From Firmicutes bacterium UBA5499 (lineage in GTDB: Bacteria > Bacillota > DTU084), in the NCBI GenBank assembly GCA_002426275.1, contig DIPB01000090.1, forward strand, positions 1 to 17,512: a stretch of 17,512 nt of DNA, read 5' to 3'. Shown piece by piece: positions 6,535 through 13,309 of the stretch; positions within the stretch are counted from its first letter, which is position 1, and every line of letters begins with the position of its first letter. The translations under genes were made by a program, and so were the position numbers. The notes under the pieces were generated by a model. That model was not told the DNA's origin and did no database searches. It saw only the letters and a list, made by a program, of their open reading frames with translations.

Positions 6535-6798
6535 TTGAATTTGAATGTGATTTTTACCTTTGCGCTGGGGCTTATCCTCTTGTTTTTGGTGGCAAAGCTG
6601 CTGTTCGGCCCTTTGCGGATTGTAGGGCGGCTGATTTGGAACGCTCTGTTGGGCGGCGTTTTGCTTTACGTCATTAACGTGGTGGGTGGGAATGTGGGGC
6701 TGCATCTGCCACTTAATCCCGTAACAGCTTTGGTTGTGGGCTTCTTGGGGATTCCGGGTGTGATTTTGCTTTTGGTTTTGCAGTATCTGATGGTGTAA
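6535..6798 (+). CDS. bofA: BofA-family pro-sigma-K processing inhibitor, 87 aa
   Basis: Small integral membrane protein. In Bacillus BofA holds the SpoIVFB protease inactive in the mother-cell-derived forespore membrane until the pro-sigma-K checkpoint is passed. Hydrophobic segments are at residues about 4-24, 34-51 and 62-87. The family signature LxxPLNPVTALVVGFLGIPGVILLLVLQ fills the C-terminal third, with NPVTAL at 61-66 and GIPG at 72-75. Length is normal. Start is TTG at 6535 with GGGAG five bases upstream. It stands first in the bofA-to-tmk gene run, but unlike in Bacillus it is preceded by a large structured RNA region and not by recR/yaaL. The cca start lies 13 bases beyond its stop. 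Confidence 0.9.
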   Translation: MNLNVIFTFALGLILLFLVAKLLFGPLRIVGRLIWNALLGGVLLYVINVVGGNVGLHLPLNPVTALVVGFLGIPGVILLLVLQYLMV

Positions 6799-6811
6799 TG
6801 GGGGGAGGAAG

Positions 6812-8032
6812 TTGCTGCCTCGGGATGGTCCGCCGGCTGCGCTTTGCCGGATTGCGGAGAAAATTGAAGCGGCCGGCTATGCAGTTTATCTGGTTGGCGG
6901 GGCCTTGAGAGACGCCATTTTAGCAGATACCTGGCTGGCGGTTTCAGATTGGGATTTGGCAACAGCGGCACGGCCGGAGCAGGTGGCGGCATTGTTCCCC
7001 GGAACTATACCCATCGGGATCAAACACGGGACTGTGAAGGTGATCACAGCGGATCTGGCGGCTGAGGTAACCACATTTCGGATCGAAAAAGGCTATAGCG
7101 ATCACCGCAGGCCGGACCGGGTGAGCTACGCTGCCAGCATCTATGAAGATTTGCGCAGGCGTGACTTCACCATCAATGCCATGGCGTATGAACCTTTAGC
7201 GCAGGTTTTTGTGGATCCTTACTGCGGCATGCAGGATCTGAGGCTCAAGCTGGTGCGGGCTGTGGGTCAGCCGGTGGAGAGGCTCGCGGAAGATCACTTG
7301 CGCCTCTTGCGCGCCGTGCGCTTTGCAAGCACTCTGGGCTTCCGGCTGGATCGCAGGCTGGCAGAGGCGATTTTTCAAGGGCGCACCGGCGTCAAGACCC
7401 TTGCCTGGGAGAGGATTAGCGGGGAGTTAGCGAAGATTCTGCGGGGGCCTTTTCCTGTCCGGGGCTTCCGGCTGCTGAGCGAACTGGGGCTGCTGCGGGA
7501 AATTTTGCCGGAGCTGGCAGAGCGCGACCTGACGTGGAATCTCAAGGTCATGGCTCAGACTCCGCCAAGCCTGCGGCTGCGGCTAGCCGCGCTTTTGGCG
7601 GGAGGCGACGCTGAAGAGTTGCTCCTGAAGTTTTGCCTTCCCCGGACGGAGAGAGAAAAAATCAGTTTGCTTTTGGCCTTGCAGCTGGAGACGCCCAACA
7701 GACCCGAGCCGGAGCTGCGGCGCTTTTTAGCCAGGGCTGGGGAAGAGGCTTTGGATTTGGTCGCCCTCTGGCGGGCTCAGGCTAAAGCCGGGAAATTTTA
7801 TAATCAGGAGCTGGAGGCCGAGCTAGGGCGCATTGTCCGGTTAGCCTGCGCTCTTCCCGTGAAAATTTCAGATCTTGCCATCGACGGCAGGCGGGTGATG
7901 GAATTATTGGCTATTCCCCCTGGCCCGCAGGTGGGCGTTGTTTTAAAAAAACTGTTGGCTGCGGTGATCGTCAGCCCTGAGTTGAATGAGAGAGCTATTT
8001 TGGAACAATTGACGCTTTCAGAAAAGGAGTAG
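6812..8032 (+). CDS. cca: CCA tRNA nucleotidyltransferase, 406 aa
   Basis: Class II nucleotidyltransferase that adds or repairs the 3'-CCA end of tRNAs. The N-terminal head domain has the VYLVGGALRD loop (residues 25-34), the metal-binding DWD pair (Asp46, Asp48) in SDWDLATAA, HGTVKVI (72-78), and RRDFTINAMAYEP (116-128). The neck motif EDHLRLLRAVRF follows (160-171). The C-terminal arm ends with the usual IDGRRVMELLAIPPGPQVGVVLKKLL type tRNA-binding segment. No HD phosphohydrolase motif is seen. Motifs alone do not separate a full CCA-adder from a CC- or A-adder. Start is TTG at 6812 just behind GGGGGAGGAAG; spacing is tight (about four bases) but no other in-frame start fits. The next gene begins five bases after its stop. 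Confidence 0.92.
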   Translation: MLPRDGPPAALCRIAEKIEAAGYAVYLVGGALRDAILADTWLAVSDWDLATAARPEQVAALFPGTIPIGIKHGTVKVITADLAAEVTTFRIEKGYSDHRRPDRVSYAASIYEDLRRRDFTINAMAYEPLAQVFVDPYCGMQDLRLKLVRAVGQPVERLAEDHLRLLRAVRFASTLGFRLDRRLAEAIFQGRTGVKTLAWERISGELAKILRGPFPVRGFRLLSELGLLREILPELAERDLTWNLKVMAQTPPSLRLRLAALLAGGDAEELLLKFCLPRTEREKISLLLALQLETPNRPEPELRRFLARAGEEALDLVALWRAQAKAGKFYNQELEAELGRIVRLACALPVKISDLAIDGRRVMELLAIPPGPQVGVVLKKLLAAVIVSPELNERAILEQLTLSEKE

Positions 8033-8037
8033 GTATA

Positions 8038-9306
8038 ATGGCAGAAGTATTCCCCATACGCGCGCTGCGCTATGATCCGGATAAGGTGAGTCTGGAGCGG
8101 GTGGTGGCGCCTCCTTACGATGTGATCTCCCCTGCGCAGCAGGAAGAATACTACCGGGCGAGTCCGCACAATATAATCAGACTGGAATTGGGAAAGACGG
8201 AAGAAGGGGACAACGAAGTCCGCAACCGTTACACCAGGGCTAAAGACGAGCTAGCGGCTTGGAGGGAAGCGGGGATCTTAGCTTTGGATTCCGAGCCTTG
8301 CTACTACATATATGAGCAGCGATTTACCGCGGCAGAGAAAACATATCTGCGCCGGGGGATTTTCGGCAGGCTTAAACTTGTGGATTTCACAGCGGGCATT
8401 GTGTTGCCGCATGAGGAGACTCTCTCCGGACCCAAGGCGGATCGCAATCAATTGCTGGAGGCCACCTGGACAAACCTCAGCCCCATCTTTGGCTTGTTTG
8501 CCGACGAACAAGGGCAGATTGGCCGCATCATGGACGAGGTGTGCGGGCGGGAGCCGCTTTTCAGTTTTGAAGATGGCGCCGGGATCCGCCAGCGGCTTTG
8601 GCAGATTTCGGATCAGACGCTTTGCCAGAGGATCTCAGCCGGCTTCGCACCAGAGAAAATCTACATTGCCGACGGTCATCACCGCTATGAGACCGCTTTG
8701 GCTTTCAGCAAACGGCATCCTCAGGCGGATGCCATCATGAGCGTGCTGGTGCCCCTGAACAATCCGGGTCTTGTTTGCCTGCCCACGCACAGGATGCTGA
8801 TCAATGTGGACTTGGAAGGCATCCTGGAAAAGCTGGCCGGCTGGTTTGAAGTGCAAAGCTTTCAGCCGCATGAGGAAGCGCTGCAGACGCTCCTCAAGGC
8901 TTTAGAGGACAGGCGTCATAGCTTCGGCTTGATCCTGCCGGATGGCTATCACCTGTTGACATTGAGAGGGGAAGCAGCCCTCAAGCCTGAAGAACTTGGA
9001 CATTCGGCTGCGTACTGCCAGCTGGATGTGACGATTCTCCACAGGGTGCTGGCCGCAGAGTTTGGCATCGACCAAGCCCAGCTGCGGGCCCAAAGCAAGA
9101 TCCGTTATACCAGAAGCGCCCAAGAAGCGGTTGAGGAAGTAAAAGCAGGAAGGGTACAGGCATCGTTTCTGATGGGACCTTTGGATGTGAACGAAGTGAA
9201 GCTAGTCGCGGAAGCCGGGGAGAAGATGCCGCAGAAGTCCACTTATTTTTATCCCAAACTTACCACCGGTCTTGTTTTAAATCCTTTAGCTGAGCAAAAT
9301 AGGTGA
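8038..9306 (+). CDS. DUF1015 family protein, 422 aa, function unknown
   Basis: Typical full-length member of a widespread bacterial family with no established biochemical role. Recognisable blocks are RALRYDPDKV near residues 8-16, VVAPPYDVISPAQQEEYY at 22-39, HNIIRLELG at 44-52, HEETLSGPKADR at 125-136 and the highly conserved ADGHHRYETAL at 211-221. The His-rich block looks like a metal or nucleotide site, but this is unproven. There are no membrane segments. Start is ATG at 8038 behind GGAGTAGG. It is tightly coupled to cca upstream (5-bp gap) and followed by gin after 41 bp, so it is probably translated from the same message. Confidence 0.9.
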   Translation: MAEVFPIRALRYDPDKVSLERVVAPPYDVISPAQQEEYYRASPHNIIRLELGKTEEGDNEVRNRYTRAKDELAAWREAGILALDSEPCYYIYEQRFTAAEKTYLRRGIFGRLKLVDFTAGIVLPHEETLSGPKADRNQLLEATWTNLSPIFGLFADEQGQIGRIMDEVCGREPLFSFEDGAGIRQRLWQISDQTLCQRISAGFAPEKIYIADGHHRYETALAFSKRHPQADAIMSVLVPLNNPGLVCLPTHRMLINVDLEGILEKLAGWFEVQSFQPHEEALQTLLKALEDRRHSFGLILPDGYHLLTLRGEAALKPEELGHSAAYCQLDVTILHRVLAAEFGIDQAQLRAQSKIRYTRSAQEAVEEVKAGRVQASFLMGPLDVNEVKLVAEAGEKMPQKSTYFYPKLTTGLVLNPLAEQNR

Positions 9307-9313
9307 CATTGCA

Positions 9314-9319
9314 TATAAT
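9314..9319 (+). promoter_or_regulatory. Possible internal -10 element ahead of gin
   Basis: TATAAT (9314-9319) within CATATAATA falls in the largest gap of the operon (41 bp), directly before gin. No good sigma-A -35 is found 16-18 bases upstream. In Bacillus the equivalent gene has a forespore sigma promoter, so a non-sigma-A -35 is conceivable, but a sigma-F or sigma-G match is not clear. Confidence 0.35.
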
Positions 9320-9347
9320 AGAGTAAGAGTCCTTGGAGGTGAGCCGA

Positions 9348-9536
9348 ATGGACGCAGAGCTTTCAAAGTGTTTGTTGTGCGGAGAAGAGACAGAGCGAGG
9401 CCTTGTGATTTTGGGGCAAGCGATCTGCGCCAGCTGTCTGCAGAAGCTGTCGACAGCCGACTACCAAAGCGACGTCTCAGACATCCTCGCCGCTCTCCGC
9501 CCATTGTCCGAGCTCATCTTGGCCAGGGCTTGCTGA
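9348..9536 (+). CDS. gin: Gin / CsfB-type anti-sigma factor, 62 aa
   Basis: Small zinc-binding protein of the sigma-factor-G inhibitor (Gin) family. In Bacillus, CsfB binds sigma-G (and sigma-E) to block premature or misplaced activity during spore development. Four cysteines form two knuckles, CLLC (residues 8-11) and CASC (27-30), spaced as in a zinc ribbon. The rest is a short helical tail (about 42-62) ending in Cys62. Start is ATG at 9348, seven bases after a perfect GGAGGT (9335-9340); an in-frame TTG at 9333 would overlap that site. The order bofA then gin within a few genes, ahead of a decarboxylase-like gene and tmk, matches Bacillus bofA-csfB-yaaO-tmk. That supports the assignment more than the sequence alone can in so short a protein. 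Confidence 0.85.
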   Translation: MDAELSKCLLCGEETERGLVILGQAICASCLQKLSTADYQSDVSDILAALRPLSELILARAC

Positions 9537-9552
9537 TCCTGGAGGTGTTTTG

Positions 9553-10953
9553 GTGACGGAAGATAGGGCGCCCCTGTTGCGCGGCGTTCGGAACTATATT
9601 GAAAGCGGACTTTATCCTTTTCAGACCCCGGGCCACAAACAAGGAAGATGGATCAATAAAGAGCTGTTAGATTTTTTGGGCAAGGCGCCGTTTCTGGCGG
9701 ATCTCAGCGAGCCTGCGGGAGTGGATTTTGCGCAGGCTCTGGCCGGGGCCCAAGAGCTTGCCCGCTCTGCGGCCGGCTCCGAGGCCTGTTTCTTCCTGTG
9801 GAATGGAACCACGGGGGGAATTTTGGCCGCTTTTCTGGCTGCCTGTCCCGGCAAAGAAGTTGTGCTCTCCCGTAGCGCTCACCGCTCGGTTTTTGCGGCA
9901 TTGGCGCTTTCCGGCGCCCAGCCTCGTTACCTGCTCCCGCAGCTTTTGCCTGACTGGGGATTACCACTTCCCGTTCAGCCTCAAGCATATGAGGCTGGTT
10001 TGCGTCAAGCTGCCGCCGTTTTTTTTACCCATCCGTCTTATTGGGGTCTTTGCCGGGATTGGCGAGACCTCATTTTTTTAGCCCACAGCCTGGACAAGCT
10101 TGTGCTGGTTGATCAAGCGCATGGCCCCCACTTTCGCCTTTCCGGGCAGCTTCCTCCCGACAGCATTGCCATGGGCGCTGACCTGGTGGTTGAAAGCAGC
10201 CATAAACTCGGCGCCGCCCTGACCCAAGCCTCGATGCTGCATTTGGGCTCTAAGAGGGTAGCGCCGAGTTTGGTGCAAGAGGCGCTCGGCATGGTGCAGA
10301 GCACCAGCCCTTCTTTTTTGCTGCTGCTTTCGCTGGAGCAAGCGGCCATAGCAGAGAAAAAAGCAAGTCCTCTGTGGGAGCGAACTCTGGAACTTGCCGC
10401 CTGGGCGCGGGCAGAACTGAAGACAGAAGGCTGGCCTGTGCTCTCCCAGGCGGATCTGCCGTCTGGAGTGCTGCTTGATCAAACGCGGTTGGTTGTCCAC
10501 GTGAGAGGCAAAGGACAAAACGGGATCTCTGCCTGCAGGTTTTTGAAAGAACGGGCTGGGGTTGTGCCGGAGATGGCAGACCAGCACAATGTGGTTTTCT
10601 TGCTGACGCCGGCGGACACTAAAGAAGCTGTGCGTCGCCTGGTGGCCGGGTTTGAGCTTTTGACCAAAGAAGGGAAAAGGGAAGGAGCGATTGCCCAGCC
10701 GCCTTATCCTGAACCTGTGCTCTCTCCCAGAAGAGCGCTTTTGGGCTCAAGACGGCTGCTGTCGCTTGAGAAGGCAGCTGGGGAAGTGTCCGGTGCGCTT
10801 GTGGTACCTTATCCGCCAGGAATTCCCCTCTTGGCTCCTGGGGATGCTATTGCTGAGGAACAAGTGGAGTATTTGAGCTGGATTAGGAAACTTGGCTGGC
10901 AAGTTGACGGTCTAACTCCTCAGGGAGAGATTTTGATCTGCCAAGGAGGCTGA
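9553..10953 (+). CDS. Orn/Lys/Arg decarboxylase-like PLP enzyme (YaaO type), 466 aa
   Basis: Fold-type I PLP enzyme of the basic amino-acid decarboxylase family. Visible features are the N-terminal YPFQTPGHKQGR (residues 21-32), NGTTGGILAAF (about 84-94), the cofactor Asp in LVDQAHGPHF (Asp187), and the PLP lysine in VESSHKLG (Lys218). The C-terminal decarboxylase domain is recognisable (VVPYPPGIPLLAPGDAI). Substrate cannot be told from the sequence; arginine, lysine or ornithine are the family's choices, and B. subtilis YaaO at the same position is not firmly characterised. I favour GTG at 9553 over TTG at 9550 because GGAGGT (9541-9546) is then six bases away. Spacing to the ATPase gene downstream is three bases, and that gene's ribosome-binding site lies inside this one. 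Confidence 0.88.
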   Translation: MTEDRAPLLRGVRNYIESGLYPFQTPGHKQGRWINKELLDFLGKAPFLADLSEPAGVDFAQALAGAQELARSAAGSEACFFLWNGTTGGILAAFLAACPGKEVVLSRSAHRSVFAALALSGAQPRYLLPQLLPDWGLPLPVQPQAYEAGLRQAAAVFFTHPSYWGLCRDWRDLIFLAHSLDKLVLVDQAHGPHFRLSGQLPPDSIAMGADLVVESSHKLGAALTQASMLHLGSKRVAPSLVQEALGMVQSTSPSFLLLLSLEQAAIAEKKASPLWERTLELAAWARAELKTEGWPVLSQADLPSGVLLDQTRLVVHVRGKGQNGISACRFLKERAGVVPEMADQHNVVFLLTPADTKEAVRRLVAGFELLTKEGKREGAIAQPPYPEPVLSPRRALLGSRRLLSLEKAAGEVSGALVVPYPPGIPLLAPGDAIAEEQVEYLSWIRKLGWQVDGLTPQGEILICQGG

Positions 10954-10956
10954 CGA

Positions 10957-12468
10957 ATGCGACAGGAAATAGTAGATGATTTGGATCAGCTGTTAGCGAT
11001 TTTGCCGCTGAGGATACAGGCTGCTTTGAAGCGAGAGAAAGGTTTGCAGGACTTAATTGAGGTCGTTTTGGACTTGGGCAGGCCCCCTCAGGCGCGTTTT
11101 TCCGAGCGGTTTGTGGAGCTTTGCCAGGAGCCTGTTACCAGGGAAGAATTGGCTGCGGTGATTCAGAATGTCGGTCAGTTCGGAGATGACAACCGGGCTG
11201 GGATCGAGCGTACGCTGCACCGCATTTCAGCCATCCGCAACCGGAGGGGCGAGATCATCGGTCTGACCTGCAGGGTTGGCAGGGCTGTTTACGGCACCAT
11301 TGAGATCATCCGGGATGTGGTGGAAACCGGCAAGAGTCTCTTGCTGTTAGGAAAGCCCGGCGTGGGGAAGACGACCTTGCTGCGCGAAATCGCCAGGGTG
11401 CTCAGCGATGAATTTCAAAAGCGGGTCGTGATCGTGGATACTTCCAATGAAATCGCTGGGGACGGAGATATTCCCCATCCGGGGATTGGTTCGGCCCGCA
11501 GAATGCAGGTGGCCAGAGTTGCCCAGCAGGCGGAAGTGATGATCGAAGCTGTGGAAAACCACATGCCAGAGGTCGTGATCATCGATGAGATCGGCAATGA
11601 ACGCGAGGCGGAAGCCGCCCGCTCCATTGCCGAGAGGGGCGTTACTCTCATCGGAACAGCCCATGGCACCTCCTTGGAGAATTTGATCGTCAACCCCGCT
11701 CTTGCAGATCTGGCAGGTGGGATCGGGACGGTCACCTTAGGGGACGAGGAAGCGCGCAGGCGGGGAACGCAAAAAACTGTTTTAGAGCGTAAGGCGCCCC
11801 CAACCTTTGATATAATTGTGGAAATCCAAGATAAGGACCGTTTTGCCATTCATATGGATGTGGCGCAGACAGTGGACGATTTCCTTCGCGGCTTTCCACT
11901 CAGGCCCCAGATTCGTCAGCGCCAGGAGGATGGCAGCTGGCAGATCGTGGCCCGGGAGATTGAGCCGGCTCCGGCCTCTCTTCAGGTGAGTCCGGCGCAA
12001 GATGTCAAGCCGGAAGGCGGGAAGGTAAAGCTGTTCAGCTATGCCATTAGCCGCAATCGTTTGGATCAGGCAATAGAAGAGCTGAAGCTACCTGTGCAGG
12101 TGGTGGAGAATCCGGCGGAGGCGGATCTGGTGCTGACATTGCGGGGGCAATACCGGAAAATGCCCAAAAGGCTGAGAGAGGCGGAACTCAGCGGAATGAG
12201 AGTTTATACCATTCGCAGCAATACTTATGTGCAAGTGAAACGCTTCCTGGAAGAATTTATGGGCAGGCGCGGCGAAGATAATGCCGTGGCGGAGGCGGAA
12301 GCGGCTGTGCGCAAGGTGCTGGCCGAGGGACAGACTGTGAAGCTTTCAGCGCAGAATTCTTATGCGCGCCTCTTGCAGCATGAGCTGGTTAAACGTTATG
12401 GTCTGGCTTCGGAAAGCGAAGGGATGGAGCCGGAGCGCTCCGTTGTTGTTCATGCGAAAGGAGAATAA
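10957..12468 (+). CDS. R3H-domain AAA ATPase (SpoIIIAA/Ycf45-like), 503 aa
   Basis: ATPase with nucleic-acid-binding tail. Walker A is GKPGVGKTT (residues 132-140) and Walker B VVIIDEIGNE (206-215), followed by a sensor-like GTAHGTSLENL near 233-243. This core is like SpoIIIAA and plastid Ycf45. The last 40 residues (YARLLQHELVKRYGL...EPERSVVV) match an R3H domain, which binds single-stranded nucleic acid. A variable linker (about 330-460) with a VVENPAEADLVLTLRG segment joins them. Exact function is unknown, and the canonical spoIIIA operon neighbours are absent, so it should not be called SpoIIIAA. Start is ATG at 10957; its AAGGAGG overlaps the previous gene's end. The tmk start is one base beyond the stop codon, pointing to translational coupling. 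Confidence 0.9.
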   Translation: MRQEIVDDLDQLLAILPLRIQAALKREKGLQDLIEVVLDLGRPPQARFSERFVELCQEPVTREELAAVIQNVGQFGDDNRAGIERTLHRISAIRNRRGEIIGLTCRVGRAVYGTIEIIRDVVETGKSLLLLGKPGVGKTTLLREIARVLSDEFQKRVVIVDTSNEIAGDGDIPHPGIGSARRMQVARVAQQAEVMIEAVENHMPEVVIIDEIGNEREAEAARSIAERGVTLIGTAHGTSLENLIVNPALADLAGGIGTVTLGDEEARRRGTQKTVLERKAPPTFDIIVEIQDKDRFAIHMDVAQTVDDFLRGFPLRPQIRQRQEDGSWQIVAREIEPAPASLQVSPAQDVKPEGGKVKLFSYAISRNRLDQAIEELKLPVQVVENPAEADLVLTLRGQYRKMPKRLREAELSGMRVYTIRSNTYVQVKRFLEEFMGRRGEDNAVAEAEAAVRKVLAEGQTVKLSAQNSYARLLQHELVKRYGLASESEGMEPERSVVVHAKGE

Positions 12469-12469
12469 C

Positions 12470-13111
12470 GTGAAATCATTATTTATAACTTTTGAGGGAC
12501 CAGACGGCAGCGGCAAGAGCACACAGGCGCGCCTGCTGGCTCAAAGGCTCGCCGGGGAAGGATGCGGCGTTTTGCTGACTCGCGAGCCTGGCGGCACTCC
12601 CTTGAGCGAAAACGTGCGGAGCATACTTTTGGGCAAGGAATATCCCTTGGCAAATCCCACAGAGGCGCTTCTTTATGCGGCGGCCAGGGCGCAGCACGTT
12701 GAAGAAAAGATTAAACCCGCACTGCGGCGAGGAGAATTTGTGATCTGCGATCGCTTTGTGGATTCAAGCTTGGCTTATCAAGGATATGGTTTGGGTCTGC
12801 CCATGGCTGCGCTTGAAGCCGTCAATGAGTTCGCCACTGGAGGTCTGCGCCCTGATTTGACTATCCTCCTTGACATAGATCCCAAAGAGGGACTGGCGCG
12901 CGCCAGAAGTGGCCGTGGCCAGATGGATCGCATCGAAGAGCGGGCTGCAGCCTTCCACAACAAGGTGCGCGCGGGCTTTCTGGCGCTTTCCCGCAGGGAA
13001 CCCGGAAGGTTTGCGGTGATCGAGACAGGGAAGCTGGAGCCCGGGCAAGTTGAGGCTTTAGTGTGGAACAGCTTGGAATCGTTTCGCAGGCGTCAGACCG
13101 CCCTGCGGTGA
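12470..13111 (+). CDS. tmk: Thymidylate kinase, 213 aa
   Basis: Phosphorylates dTMP to dTDP for DNA synthesis. Seen are the P-loop EGPDGSGKST (9-18), TREPGGTPLSE (37-47), the DR pair in ICDRFVDSSLAYQGYG (Asp94-Arg95), LDIDP near 134-138, and an arginine-bearing LID (ARSGRGQMDRIEER, 145-158). With no basic residue inside the P-loop and arginines in the LID, it resembles the E. coli (type II) enzyme. Start is GTG at 12470, six bases after AAAGGAG; longer in-frame starts would overlap the R3H gene heavily. It is the last gene of the run. In Bacillus, tmk is followed by yaaQ, yaaR and holB, which are not found here. Confidence 0.95.
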   Translation: MKSLFITFEGPDGSGKSTQARLLAQRLAGEGCGVLLTREPGGTPLSENVRSILLGKEYPLANPTEALLYAAARAQHVEEKIKPALRRGEFVICDRFVDSSLAYQGYGLGLPMAALEAVNEFATGGLRPDLTILLDIDPKEGLARARSGRGQMDRIEERAAAFHNKVRAGFLALSRREPGRFAVIETGKLEPGQVEALVWNSLESFRRRQTALR

Positions 13112-13169
13112 AAAAATGCTCTCTGTGTCAGAACGCCCAATTTTCGCAGGGAGAAATATCTAGAATTTC

Positions 13170-13198
13170 TTGTGCAAAAACAGGTTGTAGATTATAAT
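13170..13198 (+). promoter_or_regulatory. Promoter of the glycoside hydrolase gene
   Basis: TTGTGC (13170-13175), a 17-nt spacer and a perfect TATAAT (13193-13198). It lies 112 bases before the start codon, in the 198-bp gap after tmk. Confidence 0.7.
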
Positions 13199-13213
13199 GA
13201 AATATATAGCTAA

Positions 13214-13247
13214 GCGGCAGACTACGCGCGCTGACTGCTTTTGCCGC
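13214..13247 (+). promoter_or_regulatory. Hairpin in the hydrolase 5' leader
   Basis: GCGGCA (13214-13219) pairs with TGCCGC (13242-13247), with a GCAG/CTGC alternative inside. It begins about nine bases after the expected transcription start. With no T-run it is not a terminator; an operator or a 5' stabilising stem is possible. Confidence 0.35.
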
Positions 13248-13309
13248 AGACAGAGGATGGCATACATTAGCGATTGTCATATTGGATCAGTAAGAGGAGG
13301 AGATAGAGA

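Noticed and set aside
13119..13153. Terminator after tmk (CTCTCTG with CAGGGAG)
   Set aside because: Seven pairs including a wobble over a 21-nt loop and no T-run. Too weak to call.
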